NCBI RefSeq assembly: GCF_014196805.1
Contig: NZ_JACIEI010000013.1
Coordinates: forward strand, 31,193-95,192
Length of the DNA: 64,000 nt
Direction: 5' to 3'
From: Sulfitobacter undariae
GTDB taxonomy: Bacteria > Pseudomonadota > Alphaproteobacteria > Rhodobacterales > Rhodobacteraceae
Shown: positions 16,361 through 25,314 of the stretch, one piece after another
How positions within the stretch are numbered: the stretch's first letter is position 1
How the letters are laid out: each line of letters begins with the position of its first letter
Position numbers and translations under genes: made by a program
Notes under the pieces: generated by a model
The model's input: the letters and a program-made list of their open reading frames with translations, nothing else
Databases searched by the model: none
Told to the model about the DNA's origin: nothing

Positions 16361-16615
16361 ATGGAAGAGCGCCCAGAAACTATCAAAGAACGCGAACACA
16401 CAACGCATACAACCAACACCAGCGGCGGCGGTGCGGGTATGGGGATCATCGTTGGAGTCCTCCTTGTTGTGGTCGCAGGCATCGTTTACTTCATCTTTGC
16501 TGGTGAATTTACAGACCCCGACGCAGGTGCAAATGACGTCAATATTTCAATCGAAGGTGGTGGCGAGGTTGCTGACGATGCCGCGCAGGCGATTGAAGGC
16601 GCTGTTTCAGAGTAA
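16361..16615 (+). CDS. Small single-span membrane protein inserted in the sox operon
   Basis: The 84-residue protein has a polar N-terminus rich in Glu/Thr (KEREHTTHTTNTSGGG), one membrane helix (GIIVGVLLVVVAGIVYFIFA) and an acidic, probably periplasmic tail. It is not a sarcosine oxidase subunit. It lies between soxB and soxD with an inverted repeat before it and a terminator-like hairpin after it, so it may form its own transcript. The function is unknown. Confidence 0.7.
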   Translation: MEERPETIKEREHTTHTTNTSGGGAGMGIIVGVLLVVVAGIVYFIFAGEFTDPDAGANDVNISIEGGGEVADDAAQAIEGAVSE

Positions 16616-16636
16616 ATTAGCCCAAATATTTCGCCT

Positions 16637-16672
16637 AAAGGCCGCCGTTGCATTCAACGGTGGCCCTTTTGC
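16637..16672 (+). terminator. Hairpin with T-rich tail after the small membrane gene
   Basis: GGCCGCCGTTG pairs with CAACGGTGGCC around a CATT loop and is followed by CTTTTGCGTTTCTTT. It resembles an intrinsic terminator or attenuator and lies only about 25 bases before soxD, inside an operon that would need to read through it. Confidence 0.6.
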
Positions 16673-16696
16673 GTTTCTTTCTACCGGAGTCCGCCC

Positions 16697-17020
16697 ATGC
16701 TGATCGTATCCTGCCCTTGCTGTGGTGTCACCGCAGAAGAAACCGAATTCCACGCCCATGGCGAAGCGCACATCACCCGCCATGCGATGGACGCAAGTGA
16801 TGAGCAGATGGAAACGTATCTTTTCATGCGTAAAAACCCCAAAGGGGTACATTTTGAACGCTGGCGGCACCAGAATGGGTGCGGCAAGTGGTTTCATATG
16901 GCACGTGATACAGCCACTCTCGAAGTGTTTGGCACCTACAGTGCGCAAACACTTGCGCCGCCAGAAGACCTATTGGCTGAAATTGACGCAAAACGCCCTG
17001 GATGGCGGGACCGCGCGTGA
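16697..17020 (+). CDS. soxD: Sarcosine oxidase subunit delta
   Basis: The 107-residue subunit binds structural zinc in the heterotetramer. The N-terminal CPCCG and the later HQNGCGKWFHMARDT supply the expected Cys/His ligands, and YLFMRKNPKGVHFERW is characteristic of SoxD. It follows the hairpin after the small membrane gene and precedes soxA by 64 bases. Length is typical of the family. Confidence 0.95.
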   Translation: MLIVSCPCCGVTAEETEFHAHGEAHITRHAMDASDEQMETYLFMRKNPKGVHFERWRHQNGCGKWFHMARDTATLEVFGTYSAQTLAPPEDLLAEIDAKRPGWRDRA

Positions 17021-17084
17021 TGTTGATTGCTTATTTCGCCGTTAAATCTTTCTCGTTCTCACACCCTGCGATGGAGCCCACATT

Positions 17085-20000
17085 ATGAGCACACGTCTCG
17101 CAACAGGTGGCCGTCTGGTCAACACATCCAAAACCGTGACTTTCCGTTTTAACGGTAAACATATGGACGGGTATGAGGGCGACACGCTTGCGTCTGCCTT
17201 ACTGGCAAATGACCAGATGCTTGTCGGCCGCTCGTTTAAATACCACCGTCCTCGTGGCATTGTGGCGGCGGGTCCTGAGGAACCAAACGGTCTTGTGAAC
17301 CTTGGCGAAGAGGGGCGTTTTGAACCCAACGCCCGCGTCACCACAACCGAGTTGTTTGAGGGGCTGACGGCCCAGAGCCAGAACCACTGGCCCAGTCTTG
17401 AATTCGATGTAGGGGCAATCAATCAACATTTAAGTCGCTTCCTACCTGCTGGATTTTATTACAAAATGTTCATCCATCCACGTCCTTTGTGGAAGCATGT
17501 GTATGAACCGATCATCCGCCATTCCGCTGGCCTTGGCCGCGCGCCCAAGACGCGGGATGTTGATACCTATGAACACTTCTACGCCTTTTGCGACGTACTG
17601 GTTGTCGGTGGCGGTGTTGCGGGGCTTGAGGCGGCGCGCACAGCGGCTTTGTCTGGGGCGCGTGTGATTGTGCTGGAGCAAACCGCCCATTGGGGCGGAC
17701 GTACTCCCGTTGATGGGGGGGATATCAACGACATGTCCGCGCAAGAGTGGATTGATGCCACCATTGCAGAGCTAGCGGCGATGGAGAATGTGACTCTGCG
17801 TACCCGCACCATGGGGTCTGGCGTCTATGATCACGGTTATGTTCTGGGGTATGAGCAGCTTACGGATCATACCTCATCTAAATCTGGCCCGCGTCACCGT
17901 CTGTGGCGTATCCGCGCTGGCCATGTAATTACTGCGACTGGCGCGATTGAGCGCCCTTTGAGCTTTGCGGGAAATGACATCCCCGGTGTCATGCTTGCCG
18001 CTGCCGTGCGCGACTATGTTGTGAATTTTGGCGTTTCGGTCGGAGACCGCACTGTGGTGGTCACCAACAACGATGACGCCTATCTGACGGCGATTGCGCT
18101 TAAGCATGCAGGGCTGGATGTTCCTGCTATTCTGGATGCCCGTGTGCTGCCTCAAGACAGTGAAGTGATGGCGCAGGCCAAAGCTTTGGGTATCCGTGTG
18201 TTGATGGGCCACGCTGTCTCCTCGGTTCTGGGCGGCAAGCGGGTGACAGGGGTCGCTGTGTGCTCGCAAGCGGGCGAAGGTGCGGTGCTGGAGGAAATCA
18301 GCTGCGATGCGGTGGCGATGTCGGGCGGTTGGTCGCCTGTGGTGCACCTGTGGTCCCATTGCGGGGGCAAGCTCAAGTGGGACACGCTCAACGCTTGCTT
18401 TAGCCCTGATCCAGACCGAGCGCCTTTGGGGGCGGATGGGATGCAGTTTGTTTCCACCGCAGGCGCGGCCTCTGGCGTGTTCGCGCTGGATGATCTGCTG
18501 AATGAGGCTTTTGCTGCTGCTGACGGCACTCTGCGTTGTCTGGGCAAAAAACTGCCCCGCGATGCTACGGCGTCACAAGGCGAGCGGCGTGAAGAAGCAC
18601 CGATGGCGCCTGTCTGGCTGATGCCGCAGGGCGCAAGCGTAAAGTTGCGTGAAAAAGCGTGGCTGGATTATCAAAATGATGTGAAGGTTTCCGACGTGAG
18701 GTTGGCCGCACAAGAAGGATTTGTCTCGGTTGAACATGCCAAGAGGTACACCACTTTGGGCATGGCCACTGATCAGGGTAAGTTAAGTAATATCAACGGA
18801 CTTGCAACCTTAGCTAATGCGTTGGGTGAGGAGATTCCATCAGTCGGAACAACGACCTTCCGCCCACCGTATCACCCGATTTCAATGGGTGCGATTGCCG
18901 GCGAGGCACGTGATGCTGCGTTCCAGCCGCTGCGCCGGACTGCACTGCATGAATGGCATGAAGCCAATGGCGCCAAGTGGGAACCGGTAGGCCAATGGCG
19001 ACGCCCCTATGCCTATGTGCGCGGAGGCGAAAGCACCCATGATGCAGTGATGCGCGAAGTCACCAACACCCGCGAAAAGCTGGGGCTGCTGGATGCTTCG
19101 ACGCTGGGCAAGCTGATCGTCAAAGGGCCTGATGCAGGCAAATTCCTTGACCTGCTGTATACCAATATGATGAGCACGCTGAAGATCGGCAAATGCCGCT
19201 ATGGGTTGATGTGCAATGACAACGGCTTTTTGATCGACGACGGTGTTGTTGCCCGCATCGATGAGGACACGTGGCTGTGCCACACTACCACGGGCGGGGC
19301 TGAAAGCATCCATGCTCACATGGAAGAATGGCTGCAAACCGAGTGGTGGGACATGAAGGTGTTTGTCGCCAACGTGACCGAACAATATACCCAGATCGCT
19401 GTGGTCGGCCCCAATGCGCGCACCGCACTAGAGCGTTTGGGCGGCATGGATGTCAGCAAAGAGGCGCTTGGCTTTATGGAATGGGCTGACGGTGAGATCG
19501 GCGGCTTCAAGGTCCGCGTCTATCGCATCTCTTTCTCTGGTGAATTGTCTTATGAGATCGCCGTCGATGCGGGGCAAGGTCAGGCCTTTTGGGATGCGCT
19601 GATGGTGGTTGGTGTCGAATTGGGGGTGATGCCTTATGGCACCGAATGTCTGCATATTCTGCGCGCCGAAAAGGGCTTTATCATGATCGGCGACGAGACC
19701 GACGGCACTGTCATCCCGCAGGATTTAAACCTGCACTGGGCGCTGTCCAAAAAGAAAGATGACTATCTGGGAAAACGTGCCCATCTGCGCAGTCATATGG
19801 CCGATCCAAACCGTTGGAAGCTGGTCGGGCTGGAAACAACCGACGGCAGCGTGTTGCCCGATGGCGCCTATGCTGTGGGTGAGGGGAATAACGCCAACGG
19901 CCAGCGCAACATGATTGGGCGGGTCACTTCCAGCTATCATTCGCCGACACTGGGCAAAGGCATCGCCATGGGGCTGGTCTTGCATGGGCCTGAGCGTATG

Positions 20001-20102
20001 GGCGAGGTGCTGGAGTTCCCGGGAACGGATGGCAAAACCTACAATGCGCGGATCGTAGATCCGGTGTTTTACGATAAAGAAGGGGAGAAGCAAAATGTCT
20101 GA
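17085..20102 (+). CDS. soxA: Sarcosine oxidase subunit alpha
   Basis: The alpha subunit passes the methyl group to tetrahydrofolate and binds NAD and FMN/FAD. The 1005-residue protein has an N-terminal ferredoxin-like/2Fe-2S-fold segment (about residues 10-90), a dinucleotide-binding domain with VVGGGVAGLEAARTAALSGA near residue 170, and a C-terminal GcvT-like aminomethyltransferase domain from about residue 600 (FSGELSYEIAVDAG, GTECLHILRAEKGF). The start has GGAG nine bases upstream. It overlaps soxG by eight bases. Confidence 0.96.
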   Translation: MSTRLATGGRLVNTSKTVTFRFNGKHMDGYEGDTLASALLANDQMLVGRSFKYHRPRGIVAAGPEEPNGLVNLGEEGRFEPNARVTTTELFEGLTAQSQNHWPSLEFDVGAINQHLSRFLPAGFYYKMFIHPRPLWKHVYEPIIRHSAGLGRAPKTRDVDTYEHFYAFCDVLVVGGGVAGLEAARTAALSGARVIVLEQTAHWGGRTPVDGGDINDMSAQEWIDATIAELAAMENVTLRTRTMGSGVYDHGYVLGYEQLTDHTSSKSGPRHRLWRIRAGHVITATGAIERPLSFAGNDIPGVMLAAAVRDYVVNFGVSVGDRTVVVTNNDDAYLTAIALKHAGLDVPAILDARVLPQDSEVMAQAKALGIRVLMGHAVSSVLGGKRVTGVAVCSQAGEGAVLEEISCDAVAMSGGWSPVVHLWSHCGGKLKWDTLNACFSPDPDRAPLGADGMQFVSTAGAASGVFALDDLLNEAFAAADGTLRCLGKKLPRDATASQGERREEAPMAPVWLMPQGASVKLREKAWLDYQNDVKVSDVRLAAQEGFVSVEHAKRYTTLGMATDQGKLSNINGLATLANALGEEIPSVGTTTFRPPYHPISMGAIAGEARDAAFQPLRRTALHEWHEANGAKWEPVGQWRRPYAYVRGGESTHDAVMREVTNTREKLGLLDASTLGKLIVKGPDAGKFLDLLYTNMMSTLKIGKCRYGLMCNDNGFLIDDGVVARIDEDTWLCHTTTGGAESIHAHMEEWLQTEWWDMKVFVANVTEQYTQIAVVGPNARTALERLGGMDVSKEALGFMEWADGEIGGFKVRVYRISFSGELSYEIAVDAGQGQAFWDALMVVGVELGVMPYGTECLHILRAEKGFIMIGDETDGTVIPQDLNLHWALSKKKDDYLGKRAHLRSHMADPNRWKLVGLETTDGSVLPDGAYAVGEGNNANGQRNMIGRVTSSYHSPTLGKGIAMGLVLHGPERMGEVLEFPGTDGKTYNARIVDPVFYDKEGEKQNV

Positions 20103-20670
20103 GGCCATATCCGCTTTGAAAAACGCCAGTTTTGAAACTGGAATTGCGCAGATACGTGAGATGGGTGCGGTGGGTATGATCACCTTGCGCGGTGATTTAT
20201 CTGCCAAGCCACTGCAAAAGGCGGCTGTGGCTGCGGCGGGTGTGAACCTGCCTGACCCGCGCCAATGCCAGACCCAAGGGCAGGGCGGTATGGCGTGGAT
20301 GTCACCTGATGAGTTGTTGATCCTATGCGCCTATGAAGACGCGCACGCCAAGCTGGCTGATCTGCAAGAGAAGCTGGCTAAATACCATGCGCTTGCGGTC
20401 AATGTCTCGGACGCGCGTGCCATGTTTGAAATTCGGGGTCCCCATGCGCGTGGGGTATTGGCCAAGCTCGCGCCAGTCGATCTGTCGCCTGCTGCCTTCA
20501 CGACGGGCATGTTCCGCCGTACGCGCATTGCCCAAGTCCCCGCTGCTTTCTGGCTGCACAAGGAGGATGTGTTCCACGTGGTTTGCTTCCGTTCGGTGGC
20601 GCAATATGTTTTTGATGTGCTCAGCATTGCTGCGCAATCCGGTTCTGAGGTTGGCGTTTTTCAACGCTGA
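20095..20670 (+). CDS. soxG: Sarcosine oxidase subunit gamma
   Basis: The 191-residue subunit completes the heterotetramer and has a GcvT-like fold. It begins eight bases inside soxA after GGGGAGAAG. LRGDLSAKPLQKAAVAAAG and VNVSDARAMFEIRGPHARGV are family-typical stretches. No folate or formaldehyde gene follows directly, because the operon ends here and the next gene is on the other strand. Confidence 0.93.
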   Translation: MSEAISALKNASFETGIAQIREMGAVGMITLRGDLSAKPLQKAAVAAAGVNLPDPRQCQTQGQGGMAWMSPDELLILCAYEDAHAKLADLQEKLAKYHALAVNVSDARAMFEIRGPHARGVLAKLAPVDLSPAAFTTGMFRRTRIAQVPAAFWLHKEDVFHVVCFRSVAQYVFDVLSIAAQSGSEVGVFQR

Positions 20671-20763
20671 AACAGGGGCAGGTTAGGGGCTATCCGCGTG
20701 TTGTGATACGGTGATGTTTACGGGCAAGGCGTGCGTTCCTGTTATCCCATTTTTGGAAGCAGG

Positions 20764-20994
20764 TCATGACGCCATCTTGGTAGGCAGAATTGGCTTTCGG
20801 CGATCTTGCAATCGGTAGCCTTCTTTGACCTTGTCTTGGATGTAGACAATACAGTTGAGTAACTGTGTGGTGCTTTCAATATCGAGGGTGACGGCAAGAT
20901 CATAAACTGTGCTTTCTAACACACTGATCGCCCCACGAAATTCACTTTCGGGCATACATGTGTAATGGGGCGGTGTATTTATAGTGGTTTTCAT
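20764..20994 (-). CDS. Small protein of unknown function, divergent from an XRE regulator
   Basis: The 76-residue frame is preceded by a strong GCAGGAGG six bases before the ATG at 20994, which decides this start over an upstream ATG at 21120. The sequence is soluble and helical (RGAISVLESTVYDLAVTLDI, then LLNCIVYIQDKVKEGY) with a basic C-terminus. I recognise no family. The shared upstream region with the regulator gene, containing a dyad at 21103-21118, suggests that the regulator may control it. Confidence 0.55.
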   Translation of the reverse strand: MKTTINTPPHYTCMPESEFRGAISVLESTVYDLAVTLDIESTTQLLNCIVYIQDKVKEGYRLQDRRKPILPTKMAS

Positions 20995-21102
20995 GTTTTG
21001 CCTCCTGCTTCGGTTGGTTGGGGGTATCTTTAGAACTTGCTGACATTGGTGGTATAAACACGGTTTTTGCCAACCACTCCATTCGCAGGTTGGTTTGCGT
21101 GC

Positions 21103-21118
21103 GACGCATATTTGCGTC
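21103..21118. promoter_or_regulatory. Perfect dyad GACGCA-N4-TGCGTC in the divergent intergenic region
   Basis: Two six-base arms surround a four-base TATT centre. The site lies about 110 bases upstream of the small leftward gene and 135 bases upstream of the XRE regulator. It is a candidate operator for that regulator. Confidence 0.4.
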
Positions 21119-21252
21119 AAGCGGCGCGATTTAGCGAAATTTCTCGTATTTTCGTACGTATTGATTTAATAATTGCTCCAACGCGTGGATGGTTGGTTCA
21201 CTTTGATTTTGTTTATAAGGTTGCATCCGATTAACAGGATGTGTGGGTTTTT

Positions 21253-22056
21253 ATGGCTGAAAAAGCACTGTCTCCGAGAGAGATCGCCGAGCGGTTTCGT
21301 TCCACACTTGTTGCTTTGGTAGAACAGCGCAGTTCAATTTCGGAAGTCTGCCGCAGGGCGGGCGTGAACAGGCAGCAGTTTAATAAATACATGAATGGTA
21401 GCAACATGCCCTCCATTGGGGTGGCGTGCAGGATCGCAGAAGCCCTGAACGTAAGTGTCAGTGAATTGGTTGGCGAAAAGGTCTTCATGGAAACGGGAGA
21501 GGACACCCGTCTGGACACACTATTTGAACGGCATGTGGATCATCTACCCCGTTACATGAAGGCAGGCGGATATTTGGAAGTGGCTGCTCTGCCCGAAAGC
21601 AAGGAACAGGTTCTGATTGCAGGTGTAGAGCTGTGCGAAAGGGAGATCGGTGGGTCGTATCGCCGTTATGCGCAAGTTACCCGCACGGATGGTACCTCGG
21701 TTTATAATGAGCTGTTGGGACGCTACTATGAAGCGGGCGGCAAGCTGGTCATTTATTATACAAATGTGACTTTTAACAATGTTTTAGGGGCAACCTGCCT
21801 GCGTAAAGTTGACTATTACAGTGACGATTGGGTTGGGCTGAAAACTGCGCACCGTTTCCAAGGTGCGCCCAAACCTGCGTCAGGTATTGTCTTGCTGCTC
21901 CGCGTCGGTGAGATTCAAGACCTCGCTCCCATGAAGGATGAATTTGGTATTCATCGGTTAGAGGAGCTGCCGCCGTGCTTTCCAGAGCGCATAAGTAGGA
22001 TGATGGAACGACATTTTGATGCGATCAAAGCGTCACCTCAGGGATATGAAATTTAA
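21253..22056 (+). CDS. XRE-family transcriptional regulator with unknown C-terminal sensor domain
   Basis: The N-terminal 80 residues form a helix-turn-helix domain (ISEVCRRAGVNRQQFNKYMN, then PSIGVACRIAEALNVSVSEL). The remaining roughly 180 residues are an unassigned mixed domain that may sense a ligand (ELCEREIGGSYRRYAQVTRT, RMMERHFDAIKAS). An ATG at 21253 is used here, giving 267 residues; a GTG at 21241 would add four. It is divergent from a small unknown gene and lies upstream of sodB, with which it shares no obvious operon. Confidence 0.82.
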   Translation: MAEKALSPREIAERFRSTLVALVEQRSSISEVCRRAGVNRQQFNKYMNGSNMPSIGVACRIAEALNVSVSELVGEKVFMETGEDTRLDTLFERHVDHLPRYMKAGGYLEVAALPESKEQVLIAGVELCEREIGGSYRRYAQVTRTDGTSVYNELLGRYYEAGGKLVIYYTNVTFNNVLGATCLRKVDYYSDDWVGLKTAHRFQGAPKPASGIVLLLRVGEIQDLAPMKDEFGIHRLEELPPCFPERISRMMERHFDAIKASPQGYEI

Positions 22057-22163
22057 CGCCTGATGTGCGGAAATCCGACGGTTTTTGTATTGTACCCTTG
22101 ACGGCAGGCCGTGGTCGTAACAGGTATATGGCAACCAAATGATGCAACAAAAAGGGTATCCCC

Positions 22164-22763
22164 ATGGCTTTTGAACTTCCTGATCTTCCGTATGCACACG
22201 ACGCTTTGGCCGCCAAAGGCATGAGCGCAGAGACGCTGGAATTCCACCACGACAAGCACCACAATGCTTATGTTGTGAATGGTAACAAAGCGATTGAAGG
22301 CACAGAGTGGGCTGGCAAATCCCTCGAAGAGATCATCAAGGGCACCTATGACGCGACAGCCGTTGCGCAAAATGGTATCTTTAACAACATCTCCCAACTG
22401 TGGAACCACAACCAGTTCTGGGAAATGATGGGCCCTGGCGCATCCGTCATGCCCGGTGAGTTGGAAAAAGCGCTGATCGAGAGCTTTGGTTCCGTTGATA
22501 AATTCAAAGACGATTTCAAAGCAGCAGGCGCAGGCCAATTCGGCTCCGGCTGGGCATGGTTGGTAAAAGACACTGACGGTAGCCTGAAAGTGACAAAAAC
22601 CGAAAACGGCGTGAACCCCGTTTGCTTTGGTCAGACCGCACTGTTGGGTTGCGATGTATGGGAGCACTCCTATTACATCGATTTCCGCAATGCGCGCCCT
22701 GACTATCTGTCAAACTTCCTGAACAATCTGGTTAACTGGGAAAACGTCGCATCCCGCATGTGA
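22164..22763 (+). CDS. sodB: Superoxide dismutase, Fe type
   Basis: The cytoplasmic enzyme dismutes superoxide. The 199-residue protein shows the metal ligands in LEFHHDKHHNAYV, NHNQFWEMM and DVWEHSYYIDF. The AQFGSGWAWL stretch with Gln in the second-shell position is the Fe-SOD pattern. The start has AAAAGGG about eight bases upstream. A strong terminator follows directly, so the gene is probably monocistronic. Confidence 0.96.
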   Translation: MAFELPDLPYAHDALAAKGMSAETLEFHHDKHHNAYVVNGNKAIEGTEWAGKSLEEIIKGTYDATAVAQNGIFNNISQLWNHNQFWEMMGPGASVMPGELEKALIESFGSVDKFKDDFKAAGAGQFGSGWAWLVKDTDGSLKVTKTENGVNPVCFGQTALLGCDVWEHSYYIDFRNARPDYLSNFLNNLVNWENVASRM

Positions 22764-22791
22764 TCTAAGGGCGTCTAACGCCATATCTATC

Positions 22792-22823
22792 AAAGCCCCG
22801 CAGTTTTCCGCTGCGGGGCTTTT
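22792..22823 (+). terminator. Intrinsic terminator after sodB
   Basis: AGCCCCGCAG pairs with CTGCGGGGCT across a seven-base loop and is followed by a T run. Confidence 0.85.
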
Positions 22824-22872
22824 GCGTTGGAACTTCCCTCCATCGCGGCGCGTTTCTTTACTAGGAAACATG

Positions 22873-23328
22873 ATGACCAGATTGACCAAGGGAACATGGG
22901 TGCTTGTTACAGATAGTGAAAAAGCATTGTTTTTGAAAAACGAGACAGATGGCACGGATCCGTATCTCACGGTGGTAAAGAAAGAGACGCAGGACAATCC
23001 GCCAACCCGTGACCAAGCCGCAAACGAGCGGGGGCGCAAAAGCGATGGCTCATCGGGGCATAAAAGCGCCATGGATGACACGGACTGGCATGAGCTTGCC
23101 AAAGAGAGGTTTGCCGCTGATCTGGCAGACATGCTGTACAAGCGTGCACACAAAGGTGAGTTCGAGCGCATTGTGATCGTCGCAGACCCAAACACGTTAG
23201 GGGAGTTGCGCAGCCAGCTTCACAAGGAGGTGTCGGATAAGGTGATTGGTGAAATTCCTAAAACGCTGACAAACCATCCCCTTGATGAGATTGAGAAGAT
23301 GGTGAAGGCAGAACTGGCTCAATCCTGA
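22873..23328 (+). CDS. Host_attach-type protein
   Basis: The 151-residue protein begins at the second of two adjacent ATGs, where AGGA sits six bases upstream. It has the family start GTWVLVTDSEKALFLKNETD, a polar middle containing ADERGRKSDG-like residues and the late PNTLGELRSQLHKEV and KTLTNHPLDEIEKMV. The family was named from attachment in Rhizobium and belongs to a release-factor-like fold group; its true role is unclear. A bidirectional terminator separates it from the convergent LOG gene. Confidence 0.85.
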   Translation: MTRLTKGTWVLVTDSEKALFLKNETDGTDPYLTVVKKETQDNPPTRDQAANERGRKSDGSSGHKSAMDDTDWHELAKERFAADLADMLYKRAHKGEFERIVIVADPNTLGELRSQLHKEVSDKVIGEIPKTLTNHPLDEIEKMVKAELAQS

Positions 23329-23355
23329 ACACAGTCTTAAACGTCGTGGTATATC

Positions 23356-23389
23356 AGACCCTCCCGCACATTTGCGGGAGGGTCTTTTT
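23356..23389. terminator. Bidirectional terminator between the Host_attach and LOG genes
   Basis: AGACCCTCCCGCA and TGCGGGAGGGTCT form a 13-base perfect stem followed on the plus strand by a T run. It serves the two convergent genes. Confidence 0.85.
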
Positions 23390-23392
23390 GAA

Positions 23393-23965
23393 TTAACCGG
23401 CCTTCGGAAAATGGCTGTTCAGCGCTTCAAGGCAGGCATCCGCATCAGGCACCCAAGTGAGGAAATCCAACAAGCTCGCATCGGCAAAGCCTTGGCTTGT
23501 GACATGGTTCATCAGCTCTTTGAGTGGGTCCCAATATCCATTTGTATTCACGATATAAACGGGCTTTTCATGCAGGCCCAACTGACGCCAAGTCAGGACT
23601 TCGAACAATTCATCGAGTGAACCGGCACCACCGGGCAAAACAACAACTGCATCGCAGTTCATGAACATGACTTTTTTGCGCTCATGCATGGTTTCGGTCA
23701 CGATATAGCGGTTCAAGTCTGTCTTGCCGACTTCCCATGCAACCAGATGCGCGGGGATGACGCCAAATGTATCGCCGCCAGCCTTTTGCGTGGCCCGTGC
23801 GACGCTGCCCATCAGTCCGACATCGCCTGCGCCGTAAACCAGCCGCCAGCCATGTGCGGCAATCCCTGTGCCCAGAGCTTCGGCATCTGCCGTATACGCA
23901 TGGTCAACGCCGGGTCGTGAGCCGCAGAAGACACAGACAGATTTGGAAAGGGATTTTATAGGCAT
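23393..23965 (-). CDS. LOG family protein (cytokinin riboside 5'-monophosphate phosphoribohydrolase type)
   Basis: The 190-residue protein has the LOG motifs VFCGSRPG near the start, YGAGDVGLMGSVA, and the catalytic PGGAGSLDELFEVLTW. LOG enzymes cleave nucleoside monophosphates at the N-glycosidic bond. The start has AGGAG eight bases upstream. Bacterial members act on AMP or cytokinin nucleotides; which applies here cannot be told. Confidence 0.92.
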   Translation of the reverse strand: MPIKSLSKSVCVFCGSRPGVDHAYTADAEALGTGIAAHGWRLVYGAGDVGLMGSVARATQKAGGDTFGVIPAHLVAWEVGKTDLNRYIVTETMHERKKVMFMNCDAVVVLPGGAGSLDELFEVLTWRQLGLHEKPVYIVNTNGYWDPLKELMNHVTSQGFADASLLDFLTWVPDADACLEALNSHFPKAG

Positions 23966-24091
23966 AGGGGAACTCCTGCATCACTTCGGGGAAAAATTTA
24001 CACGCGTAGATTGGGCTTTTGACCCGTGATAACCTCTTCGTTACAAAGGCTCAACGCGCGTTTGGCGCGGAGCGGATAAGGATGCGCGGGA

Positions 24092-25258
24092 ATGAGCAAA
24101 TTTTCATCAGGACTGGGCAGCAACACGGGGGCAGTGATTGCTGGCGGCGCGACGATGGTCCTGCTTGCGCTGGGGGCTTATCTGGCGTTCGGACGCGGGG
24201 ATGTGACCAGCGAAGGGATCGCCGTATCTGTGCCTGATGATGCTTCTGCTAGCCAAGGCGCCCAATCCGCAACGACTGATGTTCAAGAAACTGTCGCACA
24301 AGAACCTGCCGTACAAGCACCTAGTTTTGATGAATTACGGCGTGAACCTGATGGCACGACCATCATCGCAGGCCGCGCGGCACCTTTGAGCGAGGTTAAA
24401 ATCTTGCTGGACGATGAAGAGGTGGCAACCGTGAAGGCAGATGCCTCTGGCGGATTTGCCGCTATCGCCATGTTGCCGCCTGCCGCTGCGGCCCAAGTCG
24501 TCAGCCTGTCCTCACGCAATGCGCAAACGGATTTTGCCTCGGTTGATGAGATCATCCTTGCGCCCTCAACGAAAGCAGCGGTATCGCCCCCCGTGCAGGC
24601 AGAACAGGCAGAAGTGCCAATCCAACAAGCCACGCCCGAGCAGGGCGAAGCTGCTCAGAGTGAGGTAGAGCAAAGCAACATCGAAACGGCAAACCTCGCG
24701 GTTACGCAGCCACAAGAACCCACCAGCGTTGCCGTTTTGAAATCTGATGCTGACGGGGTCAGCCTGTTGAACGCCCCCAAACCGCAGGCGATGACCTCGG
24801 TTGCGCTGGATACCATCGGCTATTCCGAACTGGGGGATGTGCAATTGACAGGCCGCGCCCAAAGCAACACCAGCATGGTGCGTATCTATTTGGATAGTAA
24901 ACCCGTGATCAGCTTACCTATCGCCACAGATGGCCGTTGGCGCGGTGATTTGCCCGATGTGGATGAGGGTGTTTATACCCTGCGTGTGGATGAGATCGAC
25001 GCGCAAGGCGCAGTGAGCAGCCGTGTTGAGACGCCATTTAAACGCGAATCCGTGACCGCATTGGCACAGGCTGCCGCTGCCAGCGACGACGGGCCGGTTA
25101 AATCCATCACAGTGCAAACAGGTTCCACTCTTTGGGCCATTGCCCGTGAACGCTATGGCGATGGCACGTTGTACGTGCGGGTGTTTGAGGCCAACACAGG
25201 TTCGATCCGCGATCCCGATCTGATTTACCCCGGTCAGGTATTTGATTTGCCCAACTGA
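24092..25258 (+). CDS. Membrane-anchored LysM domain protein
   Basis: The 388-residue protein has an N-terminal membrane helix (VIAGGATMVLLALGAYLAFG), a long low-complexity Ala/Glu/Gln/Pro region, two Big/Ig-like segments (DGTTIIAGRAAPLSEVKILL and VQLTGRAQSNTSMVRIYL, which repeat the same pattern) and a C-terminal LysM (VQTGSTLWAIARERYGDG, ending PDLIYPGQVFDLP). It should bind peptidoglycan from the inner-membrane side. It precedes the Atm1-type exporter by 56 bases. Confidence 0.9.
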   Translation: MSKFSSGLGSNTGAVIAGGATMVLLALGAYLAFGRGDVTSEGIAVSVPDDASASQGAQSATTDVQETVAQEPAVQAPSFDELRREPDGTTIIAGRAAPLSEVKILLDDEEVATVKADASGGFAAIAMLPPAAAAQVVSLSSRNAQTDFASVDEIILAPSTKAAVSPPVQAEQAEVPIQQATPEQGEAAQSEVEQSNIETANLAVTQPQEPTSVAVLKSDADGVSLLNAPKPQAMTSVALDTIGYSELGDVQLTGRAQSNTSMVRIYLDSKPVISLPIATDGRWRGDLPDVDEGVYTLRVDEIDAQGAVSSRVETPFKRESVTALAQAAAASDDGPVKSITVQTGSTLWAIARERYGDGTLYVRVFEANTGSIRDPDLIYPGQVFDLPN

Positions 25259-25314
25259 TATGGTCCTTGGCCCTCATGCGCCCTATGTAGGGAAATGACT
25301 ACATAGGAAATACA

